From Altererythrobacter ishigakiensis (GTDB lineage: Bacteria; Pseudomonadota; Alphaproteobacteria; Sphingomonadales; Sphingomonadaceae): a stretch of 64,000 nt of DNA. The notes under the pieces were generated by a model. That model saw nothing but the letters and a program-made list of their open reading frames with translations. It was not told the origin of the DNA and made no database searches. Position numbers and translations under genes: made by a program. Of this stretch, positions 35,961-44,386 are shown piece by piece. The stretch spans positions 1,202,001 through 1,266,000 of the forward strand of contig NZ_CP015963.1 of assembly GCF_001663155.1 (NCBI RefSeq). The letters run 5' to 3'. How positions within the stretch are numbered: the first letter of the stretch is position 1; every line of letters starts with the position of its first letter.

Positions 35961-36051
35961 GATTCAATGGTTTGAGATCCAGATTCGCGCTCCAATAAAC
36001 AATCGGCTATCTCCGCAATGGGTCGCCTGAATGGTTCTGGGGGAGGGAATC

Positions 36052-36789
36052 ATGGGCAGATTGCTGCTGATGCTGGTTTCTTTGACATTTTATGCTGCCG
36101 CCGTTGCAGCACTTCTATTTCTGATTGGTTGGGTCGGCGCGTTCGATTTCATGCCTCTTACGGTCGACAAGGGCAGAGAGGGGTCGCTGGTCACTGCTAT
36201 TATGGTCAATACTGGCTTGATCGCATTGTTCGGCGTTCAACACACGGTAATGGCACGGCCCGGTTTCAAGGAAGGTTGGACGAAGGTAATTCCCGCGCCG
36301 GTAGAGCGTAGCTTTTACCTACTCGCCACCGTTTTGGTGTTAGGCGCACTGTTCCATTTTTGGCACCCGATAGATGGGACCATCTGGTCAATCCAGAACG
36401 AGGCCGCGCGGACCGCAATCTGGACTGTGTTCTGGCTTGGCTGGGCAATCCTTCTGCTGTCGACTTTCCTGCTCAATCATTTCGAATTGTTCGGATTGCA
36501 GCAAGCGTGGCACAATCTGACAGGAAAGAATGCGTCGCCACCTCAGATGCGTACGCCGTTATTCTATAAACTGGTTCGGCATCCACTTTACACCGGCTTC
36601 TTTCTGGGGCTGTGGGCAACGCCCGATATGACTTACAGTCATGCCTTCATGGCCGCTGGGTTCACGATCTACATCGTGATCGGGATATCCTATGAGGAGC
36701 GCGACCTGCTCGATGTGTTTGGCGAGCAATACGCCGAATACCGCAAACGGGTGGGGGCATTCCTTCCAGGCATCGGTAAGGTTTCCTAG
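36052..36789 (+). CDS. NnrU/MddA-type membrane methyltransferase (possible methanethiol S-methyltransferase)
   Basis: A 245-residue protein with five or six hydrophobic segments and a C-terminal isoprenylcysteine-methyltransferase-like core: FYKLVRHPLYTGFFLGLW near residues 168-185 and YEERDLLDVFGEQYAEYRKRV near 210-230, the SAM-binding signature. Layout and motifs fit MddA, which methylates methanethiol to dimethyl sulfide, but NnrU-like relatives of unknown activity look similar. GGGAGGGA before the ATG at 36052 rejects the seven-codon extension. It is alone after the ndk terminator, converging with the sulfotransferase gene. Confidence 0.8.
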   Translation: MGRLLLMLVSLTFYAAAVAALLFLIGWVGAFDFMPLTVDKGREGSLVTAIMVNTGLIALFGVQHTVMARPGFKEGWTKVIPAPVERSFYLLATVLVLGALFHFWHPIDGTIWSIQNEAARTAIWTVFWLGWAILLLSTFLLNHFELFGLQQAWHNLTGKNASPPQMRTPLFYKLVRHPLYTGFFLGLWATPDMTYSHAFMAAGFTIYIVIGISYEERDLLDVFGEQYAEYRKRVGAFLPGIGKVS

Positions 36790-36795
36790 GCCACC

Positions 36796-38004
36796 TCAGG
36801 CTGCCGCGTCGGATCGAAAGCCTTGTAACTGGGCGGCGTGTGTGCTGTGCGCGCCGCCTTCGCTGCTAGCCATTTCCTTAGCCATGGCGGCGCGTGCCTG
36901 TGGTGTCAGTTCGAGATCCAGTTCGTTGTAGATTCGCGCGATTTCGCTTTCCCAATCTGCGCCCAATTCGTCAAAGTGGACGTGCGCGATGGCGCCGTCA
37001 AAATCGGCTAGTGCTGCTTGAACGCGCGAGTGGCGAAGCTTCAGCTTGCGCCGCCACTCCGCCTCGACCCAATCCAGATCAACATTGTTGCTCTGGATCG
37101 TCATTTGATTGGCCACGACTGACATCGAGCTGTGCAAGACATCGTCGTCTTGACGGTTTGCCACCACTAGCCGGGCGTCCGGGAACTGCGCGAGCAGCGC
37201 CGAAAGTTCTTCGGCGAATTGCGGAACTTTCAGCACACGAGGTCTTTCGGCATTACCATGATGCGCGGCATCCGTCTTGAGAATGCGGGCAAACTCGCGA
37301 TAGAGCGCCATCGCATCGCGCTCTTCGCAAAAACGGGTAAAGCTCGGCACGCGCCATTGCGTATCGTATGTGCTGTGGCCCAGCGCGCTCGCAAGCCAGC
37401 CCAGTTCCTCTTCAGCACGCTGTGAACCCATCGGGTGGAGCGAATCAATCCACGGGTCCAGTTTGCGAGCCATCGCCAGCATCATCCCGCCCCAAAGCGG
37501 GCGCATGTCGATCTTGCGTGGGACCGGATACCAGCTGTCACAGAACCGCGTGGCGCTATGCGCCGGATCAGCCGCCAGCAAGCGATGAATGCGGGTAGTC
37601 CCGCTGCGCATTTGTCCGACCACGATGATTGGCGGGGCTAGCTGTGTGTCGAGCAGGTCGGGCTTGTCCGACCAAAGCTGCCCTAATCCGAGCCTTTGCT
37701 TGATCACCCGCACGATCTGCCCGTGCGCCATGGTCTTGCCGAGCGCGTTAAGGCGCGCTTCGGTCAGAACCGCATCACAAAGGACATGCAACCGTTCGCG
37801 AAAATCAATGATGTCTTCCTGGCTGCGCCCGCCATGTTCAGCGGCGATGTTCGTGCCCTTGGCCGCGCGGCGCCACAGATCGTCCGGATCAATCAGCGGC
37901 GGCGGAATACCCTTGGACCATGCCTTTTCCAGCGCGGCGCATGCCTTGTCGATCAATGGCGTTCTTGCAAGGGGATGCGGGCGTTCGGGTGGGTGCGCAG
38001 CCAT
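36796..38004 (-). CDS. Sulfotransferase-family protein
   Basis: A 402-residue PAPS-dependent sulfotransferase-like protein. The 5'-phosphosulfate loop VVGQMRSGTTRIHRLLA is near residues 130-146, and VVANRQDDDVLHSSMSVV later holds the 3'-phosphate-binding region, though less canonical than usual. The acceptor is unknown. The ATG at 38004 lies 3 bp past the purN stop; a TTG two codons upstream overlaps that stop as TTGA and is a real alternative. It probably shares the purM-purN transcript. Confidence 0.85.
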   Translation of the reverse strand: MAAHPPERPHPLARTPLIDKACAALEKAWSKGIPPPLIDPDDLWRRAAKGTNIAAEHGGRSQEDIIDFRERLHVLCDAVLTEARLNALGKTMAHGQIVRVIKQRLGLGQLWSDKPDLLDTQLAPPIIVVGQMRSGTTRIHRLLAADPAHSATRFCDSWYPVPRKIDMRPLWGGMMLAMARKLDPWIDSLHPMGSQRAEEELGWLASALGHSTYDTQWRVPSFTRFCEERDAMALYREFARILKTDAAHHGNAERPRVLKVPQFAEELSALLAQFPDARLVVANRQDDDVLHSSMSVVANQMTIQSNNVDLDWVEAEWRRKLKLRHSRVQAALADFDGAIAHVHFDELGADWESEIARIYNELDLELTPQARAAMAKEMASSEGGAHSTHAAQLQGFRSDAAA

Positions 38005-38006
38005 GT

Positions 38007-38594
38007 TCAATCGTGAACTGTCTCTTTGCTGGCCACATAAGCCGACAGCGCGCGGGGGTAGAGTTGATGCTCGGCCAGTTTGACCCGCTCGGCCAAGGTT
38101 TCAGGCGTGTCGCCTGGTACGATTGCCACTTTGACTTGCTCAAGAATTGCCCCGGAATCAAGTTCCGGCGTCACCAGATGAACGGTCGCGCCGCCATGGC
38201 TGTCGCCCGCGTCGATCGCCCTCCGATGCGTGTCTAGCCCCTTGTATTTGGGCAGCAGCGATGGGTGGATATTGATTATCTTGCCCGTCCAGCGCGAGAC
38301 AAACTCTTCGGACATGATGCGCATGTATCCGGCCAAAACGATGTATTCCGCGCCCGCATCCTGCGCCGCGCGCTCCATCACCGCGTCGTGCTCGGCGCGC
38401 TCCATGCCTTTGTGCGAATGGGCAAATGTCGCGATCTCTTCGATCTTGGCCAATTTCAGCCCTGCGGCATCCTCCTGGTTGCTTGCGACCAAGACAACTT
38501 CGTAGTGGCATTCAGCCAAGCGGCTTGCATAGAGCAGCGCAGCCATATTGGTGCCGCCACCGGAAATGAAGATGGCAACCTTCGCCTTAGGCAA
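38007..38594 (-). CDS. purN: Phosphoribosylglycinamide formyltransferase PurN
   Basis: Third step of purine synthesis, formylating GAR with 10-formyl-tetrahydrofolate. The 195-residue product starts [18 protein letters not shown], has LAGYMRIMS, the catalytic [17 protein letters not shown], and [20 protein letters not shown]. No ATG precedes the conserved start; the TTG at 38594, which overlaps the end of purM by 8 bp and has GGGAAG upstream, is the best choice. It follows purM as in most bacteria. Confidence 0.94.
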   Translation of the reverse strand: MPKAKVAIFISGGGTNMAALLYASRLAECHYEVVLVASNQEDAAGLKLAKIEEIATFAHSHKGMERAEHDAVMERAAQDAGAEYIVLAGYMRIMSEEFVSRWTGKIINIHPSLLPKYKGLDTHRRAIDAGDSHGGATVHLVTPELDSGAILEQVKVAIVPGDTPETLAERVKLAEHQLYPRALSAYVASKETVHD

Positions 38595-39690
38595 GGTGCG
38601 TTGCTTCCCAATCAGACATGGCGGACCATGTCCCTTGGCTGCCTTTGACGGTGCAACCCCGCTCGCCCGCTTCGATTGCGCCGATGACGAAGGCGGTCTC
38701 GGCTGCATCTGCCAGCCGTTCTAGGACCGTATCCTGATGATCCAGAGCGACCGCAAGGACCATCCCTGTGCCGCAATTGAATGTGCGCGCCATTTCAGCC
38801 GGTTCGATATTTCCCTGTGCTTGCAGGAAAGCCATCAGGCGCGGCTGATCCCAACTGTCAGCATCAACCATCGCATGTGCACCTTTGGGCAGAACGCGCG
38901 GGATGTTCTCTAACAATCCGCCCCCGGTGATATGCGCCATTCCGTCGATCAATCCTTCGCGCACCAGCGGCAAAAGCGATGCGACATAAATGCGTGTGGG
39001 TTCGATCAGCGTGTCGATCAGCAGGCGCTCTGAATCGAATAGCGCGGGACGGTCCAGCTTCCATCCCTTGTCGGCAGCAAGCCGCCGCACCAGCGAATAG
39101 CCATTTGAATGAACACCTGAAGAAGCGAGCGCGATAAGCACATGCCCGGGCGCGACCTTCTCACCGGTCAACTGCTCACCGCGTTCGACCGCACCGACAC
39201 AGAAGCCTGCAAGATCATAGTCGCCCTGCGCATACATGCCCGGCATTTCAGCGGTTTCGCCGCCGATCAGCGCGCAGCCAGCTTGCTTGCAGCCCTCGGC
39301 GATGCCTGCGATCACACGCTCGGCCACGCCGTTCTCAAGCTTTCCCGTCGCAAAATAGTCGAGAAAGAAAAGCGGTTCTGCACCTTGTACGATCAGATCG
39401 TTGACGCACATCGCGACCAGATCGATACCGACGGTATCGTGCTTGTCATGGTCGATCGCCAGCTTCAGCTTTGTGCCGACGCCGTCATTTCCGGCGACAA
39501 GCAGCGGGTCCTTGTAGCCGGCCGCTTTCGGATCAAAGAAGCCTCCGAAACCGCCGATTTCGCCATCCGCACCGGTGCGCATAGTCGCTTTTACTAACGG
39601 ACCGATGGCCTTTACCAGACGGTTGCCTGCGTCAATTGAGACACCGGCATGTTCATAGGTATAGCTCTCTGGCGGATTTTGATTGGCCAT
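38587..39690 (-). CDS. purM: Phosphoribosylformylglycinamidine cyclo-ligase PurM
   Basis: Makes aminoimidazole ribotide from FGAM using ATP. The 367-residue product has [15 protein letters not shown] at the start, GGFGGFFDP, the ATP-site [25 protein letters not shown], and [11 protein letters not shown]. The ATG at 39690 is chosen because the family starts near it. It leads purM-purN-sulfotransferase and is divergent from a membrane-anchored protein gene 73 bp away. Confidence 0.96.
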   Translation of the reverse strand: MANQNPPESYTYEHAGVSIDAGNRLVKAIGPLVKATMRTGADGEIGGFGGFFDPKAAGYKDPLLVAGNDGVGTKLKLAIDHDKHDTVGIDLVAMCVNDLIVQGAEPLFFLDYFATGKLENGVAERVIAGIAEGCKQAGCALIGGETAEMPGMYAQGDYDLAGFCVGAVERGEQLTGEKVAPGHVLIALASSGVHSNGYSLVRRLAADKGWKLDRPALFDSERLLIDTLIEPTRIYVASLLPLVREGLIDGMAHITGGGLLENIPRVLPKGAHAMVDADSWDQPRLMAFLQAQGNIEPAEMARTFNCGTGMVLAVALDHQDTVLERLADAAETAFVIGAIEAGERGCTVKGSQGTWSAMSDWEATHLA

Positions 39691-39763
39691 AATGTTCACC
39701 GCTTTAGCCTTTCGCGCTTGGAATTCCACTCGCCTTTAGGCAAAAGGCATCAGCTTTTCCCCG

Positions 39764-41044
39764 ATGACTGCAACAAATGCCTTTATGCGACTGACGCCCC
39801 CGCTTTCGAGCCGCCGTTTTGTGCGTGGCGCATTGATACTCGCTGCGCTGGTTGCTCTTGCTGTGGGTCTTGCCACACTGACCGCGCAAATTACCGGAGA
39901 TCGCGGTATCGCGCCGGTCGCTTCAAGCAGCGATATCGATGTAGCGGGAATTGACGTCGATGTACGTGGCAGCTCCGCAGAGGAAGCACGTGCGGCCGGG
40001 TGGAAATTGGCTCAACGTCTTGCGTGGCAGCGGCTGGACGGCCCTGCCTTGCCAGACGCAGAGATCGAAGCGATGGTCTCTGCTGTCGTGATTGAGCGCG
40101 AGCTTGTCGGGCCGCGCCGTTATCAGGCAAGTCTGGGGGTCATTTTCGACCGTAATCGTGCGGGCCAGTATCTGGGCGGCGGGGCTAACGGTAGGCCATC
40201 TGCACCGATGTTGTTGTTGCCGGTCACGGCCAGCGCGGGAACTTATACTATGTATGAGGTGCGCAATCCGTGGCAGCGCGCTTGGGCTGAATTCAATCCG
40301 GGAACGAGCCGGATAAACTATGTCCGTCCTGCAGGAGCGGGAGGTGATTCGCTGCTGCTCAACCATGGCCAGACCATGCGTCGCAGCCGTACTTGGTGGC
40401 GGGTTATCCTTGATCAGTTTGGAGCAGCAGATGTGCTGGTGCCTACTGCACGGTTGGCATACACCTATCCCGGTGGTCCTGTGGAAGGTACTTTCACAGC
40501 GCGATACGGGCCCGACAGTCGTTATCTGGACGGGTTCAGCATGACAGCCGATTCTCCGGAGGCATTGCCTGCGATGTTGAGTCAGGCGGTACGACGGTTT
40601 GATGCAATCTATGAGAATGCGTTGAGCGAAGGAATGTTGCGACCCGACCCGACGCTGGATTTCGACACCAGTGGTGAAATGGATCCCGCGCTCGCACGGC
40701 TGATAGAGATCGGTCGAGCCATAGAAGCGCGAGAGGCGGCGATCGAAGCAGGTGAGCTTGATCCTGTCATTGCTGTGCCAACACCTGCCACACCCGCCCC
40801 TGCGATTATCAATTCTTACATAGTGCAATTCGCCAGCCCGGATGCGGCATCGATTGATGCCACGCTTGCAGCCGTGCGTAGCGTCCCGGGAGTGCGTGGG
40901 GCGACCACCACCAGTCTGGCATTTGGCGGCACGTCGGTCATGCGAGTCAGTTTTGGTGGGTCAATCGATGCACTCGCCGCGGGACTTCGCGAGCGCGGGT
41001 ACAACGTGACGCAAGGCGCCGACGCGCTCGCTATATCTCGCTAG
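39764..41044 (+). CDS. Membrane-anchored protein of unknown function (DUF2066-like)
   Basis: A 426-residue protein with one N-terminal transmembrane or uncleaved signal segment at about residues 23-45. The exported part begins with a region reminiscent of DUF2066 (DVDVRGSSAEEARAAGWKLAQRLAWQRL). After an acidic helix and a Pro/Thr linker (about 340-355), the C-terminal 75 residues look like a small alpha/beta ferredoxin-like domain (SYIVQFASPD, GVRGATTTSLAFGGTSVM). It is placed between purM and the Hda-like gene and is only 18 bp before the latter, so coexpression is likely. No clear ribosome site decides between the ATGs at 39764 and 39785. Confidence 0.72.
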   Translation: MTATNAFMRLTPPLSSRRFVRGALILAALVALAVGLATLTAQITGDRGIAPVASSSDIDVAGIDVDVRGSSAEEARAAGWKLAQRLAWQRLDGPALPDAEIEAMVSAVVIERELVGPRRYQASLGVIFDRNRAGQYLGGGANGRPSAPMLLLPVTASAGTYTMYEVRNPWQRAWAEFNPGTSRINYVRPAGAGGDSLLLNHGQTMRRSRTWWRVILDQFGAADVLVPTARLAYTYPGGPVEGTFTARYGPDSRYLDGFSMTADSPEALPAMLSQAVRRFDAIYENALSEGMLRPDPTLDFDTSGEMDPALARLIEIGRAIEAREAAIEAGELDPVIAVPTPATPAPAIINSYIVQFASPDAASIDATLAAVRSVPGVRGATTTSLAFGGTSVMRVSFGGSIDALAAGLRERGYNVTQGADALAISR

Positions 41045-41062
41045 GAGCGGCAAGGCCTGGCT

Positions 41063-41674
41063 ATGCCGTCTCAGATCGCCCTTCCATTGACACTTCCCGG
41101 ATCGGGAGAAGCAAGCCGGATCGTGATCGGCAACGCGAATCAACGCGCTTACAAGGCATTGGCCAACACCAAGGACTGGCCGTTCAGTACCGCGGTGCTG
41201 ACTGGACCCGAACGGTCGGGCAAGTCATTGCTTGGCAAGTGGGCTGAAAGCCAGGGTATCACCGTTATCGACGGTGCCGATACACTGGACGAGGCGGAAT
41301 TATTTCATCGCTGGAACCGGGTGCAGGAATCGCGCGAGCACCTGTTGTTGATCTCTGACAGTCAACCTTGGGAAATGGATCTGCCTGATTTGCGCTCACG
41401 GCTGGGAGGGTCGCTGCAGCTGGAGATAGGTGTCCCTGACGATGAAATGGCAGCGCATCTGATCGAGGCTATCGCAGAGCAGCGCGGCCTTGCTCTGGCC
41501 GACGGCGCAATCGATTATCTCGTCCCGCGGGCGGAGCGCAGCTTCGCCGGAATTGAGCGACTCGTCGTTGCAATCGACAGGCTGAGCCTTGAACGCAAGG
41601 TGCCAGCCACCATGTCGCTATGGCGGGACGCATTAGAAGCCACACGCGGTCCGGAGCAGGCACGCTTGCTTTGA
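41063..41674 (+). CDS. Hda/DnaA-related AAA+ protein (HdaA)
   Basis: A 203-residue AAA+ domain protein related to DnaA and Hda, which with the sliding clamp stimulates ATP hydrolysis by DnaA and so limits re-initiation. It begins PSQIALPLTLPG, matching a clamp-binding QxxLPL-type motif at residues 4-8, and has Walker A TGPERSGKS near 52-60. The DNA-binding domain IV of DnaA is absent, as in Hda. It lies between the unknown membrane-anchored protein and cysE. Confidence 0.87.
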   Translation: MPSQIALPLTLPGSGEASRIVIGNANQRAYKALANTKDWPFSTAVLTGPERSGKSLLGKWAESQGITVIDGADTLDEAELFHRWNRVQESREHLLLISDSQPWEMDLPDLRSRLGGSLQLEIGVPDDEMAAHLIEAIAEQRGLALADGAIDYLVPRAERSFAGIERLVVAIDRLSLERKVPATMSLWRDALEATRGPEQARLL

Positions 41675-41700
41675 AGGCCGTTTGGTGGGAGTATTTAATT

Positions 41701-42405
41701 ATGTTCGACCGGCTCAAAGCCTATTTGGACTCAATCAAGGCGCGCGATCCTTCACCGCGTTCGCGTTGGGAAATCCTTTTTTATCCAGGTGTTTGGGCGC
41801 TCGGTCTGCATCGCGTTGCCCACTGGCTGTACGAAGCCAAGCTCTATTTTCTGGCACGGATGATCAATCATTTTTCGCGCTTTCTAACAGCGATTGATAT
41901 CCACCCCGGTGCCGAAATCGGGCGCAATTTTTTCATTGATCACGGTTTCACAGTGATCGGTGAGACTGCGGAAATTGGCGACAATGTGACAATTTATCAG
42001 AACGTCACTCTGGGCGGCACAAACCCCACTAACGGTAAGGGTGGCAAGCGGCACCCGACCATTCGGGACAATGTGATCATCGGTTCAGGTGCGCAAATCA
42101 TCGGTCCCATAACACTTGGCGATCGGGCACGCGTTGGCGCCAATGCAGTCGTGATGGAGGATGTACCAGCTGGTGCCACCATGGTGGGGGTGAAGGCGCG
42201 CTCAACTCTTGTGCCGGCAGAAGAGTGGATAAAGGAATTCATTCCATATGGCATGACGCCCGAGTGCGAAGATGCGGAAGGTAACCGGATCGACTGTATA
42301 GAGAAGCTGGAAGGCGAATTGATTGCCCTGAAGGCTGAACTGGACGCGTTGAAAGCTGAACGCCAACCGAAATCATTGCCGCCGCGAAGCGGGACTGACG
42401 ATTGA
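41701..42405 (+). CDS. cysE: Serine O-acetyltransferase CysE
   Basis: Acetylates L-serine in the first step of cysteine synthesis. The 234-residue product has the short N-terminal helical domain of the EpsC-type enzymes, then a left-handed beta-helix with IHPGAEIGRNFFIDHGFTVI, VTIYQNVTLGGTNPTNGKGG, RHPTIRDNVIIGSGAQIIG. The C-terminal 45 residues form a Glu/Lys heptad-like helix (IEKLEGELIALKAELDALKAE), an added coiled coil. The ATG at 41701 begins the conserved MFDRLKAYLDSI. It overlaps the DUF2794 gene. Confidence 0.93.
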   Translation: MFDRLKAYLDSIKARDPSPRSRWEILFYPGVWALGLHRVAHWLYEAKLYFLARMINHFSRFLTAIDIHPGAEIGRNFFIDHGFTVIGETAEIGDNVTIYQNVTLGGTNPTNGKGGKRHPTIRDNVIIGSGAQIIGPITLGDRARVGANAVVMEDVPAGATMVGVKARSTLVPAEEWIKEFIPYGMTPECEDAEGNRIDCIEKLEGELIALKAELDALKAERQPKSLPPRSGTDD

Positions 42406-42770
42406 TGAATTCGGGAATGCGCTCCGGCCAGCCCGGCTCTGTTGTTGCATTCCCCGGGCGCGTTCCCAATCAGGTCGGCTTTGACCGCGAAGAACTTCAA
42501 CGCATTCTGGATCTCTATGGCCGTATGGTCGCGGCCGGTGAATGGCGCGATTACGCGATGGATTTTACGAAGGACGTAGCGACGTTTGCGGCGTTTCGCC
42601 GCACTGCAGAGCACCCGCAGACCCTTGTCGAGAAACGCCCTGCGTTGCGAAACAAGCAGGGCATGTGGACGCTGTTTGGTGAACACGGTCAGGTGCTCAA
42701 ACGGGGGCACGATCTCGCCAATGTTCTGGCTCCGGTTGAACGGCGGCTGGTGAAGGCAGTCGACAGCTAA
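42405..42770 (+). CDS. DUF2794 protein
   Basis: A 121-residue cytoplasmic protein of the alphaproteobacterial family DUF2794, with RILDLYGRMVAAGEWRDYAMDF and FRRTAEHPQTLVEKRPALR as the conserved core and KRGHDLANVLAPVERRLVK near the end. Its function is unknown. The ATG shares one base with the cysE stop (TGATG), and a TTG one codon upstream overlaps it as TTGA; either way it is coupled to cysE. Confidence 0.88.
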   Translation: MNSGMRSGQPGSVVAFPGRVPNQVGFDREELQRILDLYGRMVAAGEWRDYAMDFTKDVATFAAFRRTAEHPQTLVEKRPALRNKQGMWTLFGEHGQVLKRGHDLANVLAPVERRLVKAVDS

Positions 42771-42788
42771 ACAATCTAGCTTATGCGA

Positions 42789-42818
42789 AAAGGGCCCGCG
42801 GCAATGCACGAGCCCTTT
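42789..42818. terminator. Bidirectional hairpin terminator
   Basis: AAAGGGC (42789-42795) and GCCCTTT (42812-42818) flank a 16-base loop. It lies between the convergent DUF2794 and membrane-protein genes and presents a short T-run to each strand. Confidence 0.6.
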
Positions 42819-42846
42819 CCGGTCTAACCTCGAGAGTGCTCGAGTA

Positions 42847-43917
42847 TTATGCTGCCGCTGCGGTAATTGGCAGCCTTGACTGTAGGTCTTGTGGCAGTGG
42901 GCGCACCACCGCGCGGCGGATCGGGGTCCAGAAAGCCGACAGTGTCAGCAGCGCTGAACCGATCACAAGCGCGGTGAGAGCCACATTCAGTTCCACGGCA
43001 CCAAAACGATCGAAAAGGAATGTCAGCGCAGCAAGTACATAGGCGAGGGCCGAAACAAGCAGCGCGCGGCGATCAATCGCAAGCGCAACAATGCCCATCG
43101 CGATGTAAACGACCAACACGCCAATTGCGGCGCCAAGGCCAATATTCTCGCCGCCGGTCACGCCTAGCCAATGGAACAGTGGGTGCGCGATCATTGGCGC
43201 AGCCAGTAGATGTAGCCAGAAGGCGACATCGCTGCGACGGGTCTGACGTTCGCGGTCACTGGTGTCCCAGCGCATGGCAAAGCTGAAGATGACAAGGCCG
43301 GCGACGAATACCAGCGGGATCAAGACATTCTCGCCAACGGTGCCCGGACCAATCGCAGTCACGATCAGCGCAATCGCGGTAGCAGCAAGCGCAGCCGCGC
43401 CCGCAGCGACCGTGATTGGTACCATAAACCGCCGCCAGTGAATGTAGGCAGAGACAGAGGTTGCGAGTGTTGCACCGGAGATAAGTAGCCCGGCAAGCAC
43501 TTGGTTCTGGCCGAAATTGTCGCCGCCAAAGGTGGCAAGAATGAGCCCGAGAAGTGTCGCAAACACGCCGCCAACAAAGGCGAGCAACAACACAATGCTG
43601 GGCAATGCCATACGGCGCTGACGTGTGAAATACTCGGCCATGCCCCATGCCGCTCCGGCAACTAGGAGGCCTGCAAGCGCTGAAGGCCCGTCATTGGATG
43701 GAATCAGCGCGTCCCCGATACCTGCCATGGCAACCAGCAGCAGCACCGCTGCGATGGTCACGAAGATATCGTTGAAGCTGTTGATCAGTCGGAAATGTTC
43801 TTCGTCAGTCGCAGGCGCTTCTCGCGTCTGCCTGACCGAGTTACGCAAGGCATCAGCAGCATCGGCGCTGATTGCGCCGCTCGCTACTGCCTGTCGCAGA
43901 TCGTCTTCTGTATACAT
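42847..43917 (-). CDS. Multi-pass membrane protein (DUF2157-like)
   Basis: A 356-residue protein with a short cytoplasmic helical N-terminus (MYTEDDLRQAVASGAISADAADAL) that resembles the start of DUF2157 proteins, followed by about ten hydrophobic segments and a basic-to-neutral tail. No enzymatic motif is visible. The ATG at 43917 has GGGAGAGG upstream, which excludes a 14-codon extension. It has its own promoter with an overlapping dyad (43947-43982), so it is probably regulated separately from the gene before it. Confidence 0.75.
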   Translation of the reverse strand: MYTEDDLRQAVASGAISADAADALRNSVRQTREAPATDEEHFRLINSFNDIFVTIAAVLLLVAMAGIGDALIPSNDGPSALAGLLVAGAAWGMAEYFTRQRRMALPSIVLLLAFVGGVFATLLGLILATFGGDNFGQNQVLAGLLISGATLATSVSAYIHWRRFMVPITVAAGAAALAATAIALIVTAIGPGTVGENVLIPLVFVAGLVIFSFAMRWDTSDRERQTRRSDVAFWLHLLAAPMIAHPLFHWLGVTGGENIGLGAAIGVLVVYIAMGIVALAIDRRALLVSALAYVLAALTFLFDRFGAVELNVALTALVIGSALLTLSAFWTPIRRAVVRPLPQDLQSRLPITAAAA

Positions 43918-43946
43918 GAGGCGTACCTCTCCCTGTTGATCAGAGC

Positions 43947-43975
43947 GAGATAGGCGCACTGTGTTACTGTGTCAA
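43947..43975 (-). promoter_or_regulatory. Sigma-70-type promoter for the DUF2157-like gene
   Basis: On the minus strand TTGACA (43975-43970), 17-bp spacer, TATCTC (43952-43947), about 30 bp before the ATG at 43917. The -35 is perfect; the -10 matches at four positions. Confidence 0.65.
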
Positions 43976-43982
43976 CACAGTG
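43957..43982. promoter_or_regulatory. Palindromic operator overlapping the promoter
   Basis: CACTGTGTT (43957-43965), 8-bp spacer, AACACAGTG (43974-43982): 9-bp perfect arms covering the -35 and most of the spacer. The placement is that of a repressor site. No candidate regulator gene lies next to it. Confidence 0.65.
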
Positions 43983-43987
43983 ATGTC

Positions 43988-44380
43988 TTAAGCGGTGGAA
44001 CGTCGTCTCTGCAAGACCACAACCAATCCGACGCCTACGACCACATCAAACCCGGCACAAAGCGGCGGATACCAGGCTGCCACGCCGCTCGCCGCTCCAA
44101 GAAACGCGTCGTACAATCCGTGCAGCAAAACAAACCCCCCAATCGCTGGAGGCCATCGCATCATGGCGATGCGAGCGAGAACGATCACAGCTGAAGTGAC
44201 TGCTATCTCTGTTATGATCGAAGCGAGCGAACCAGTGACCAGCTCAGCCCCGATATAAATGGCCAGCATCGCCACCAATGCGATGTAGCCGCTATCGGCA
44301 ATCGCCCGGTTCCCCATACGCGCAAAAAGGGCGAGCAGCGCCAATCCGCCGCCCGCCCCGATTGCTGCTTCAATGATCAA
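43988..44380 (-). CDS. Small four-to-five-span membrane protein
   Basis: A 130-residue, almost wholly hydrophobic protein with helices near residues 2-20, 30-50, 58-76, 80-98 and 104-124, ending in VVLQRRRSTA. No family is recognised with confidence. The start is a TTG 6 bp after the SDR stop, with GGATAA upstream; the next ATG would remove the first helix. It is probably cotranscribed with the MFE-2-like SDR. Confidence 0.6.
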   Translation of the reverse strand: MIIEAAIGAGGGLALLALFARMGNRAIADSGYIALVAMLAIYIGAELVTGSLASIITEIAVTSAVIVLARIAMMRWPPAIGGFVLLHGLYDAFLGAASGVAAWYPPLCAGFDVVVGVGLVVVLQRRRSTA

Positions 44381-44386
44381 AGCGAA

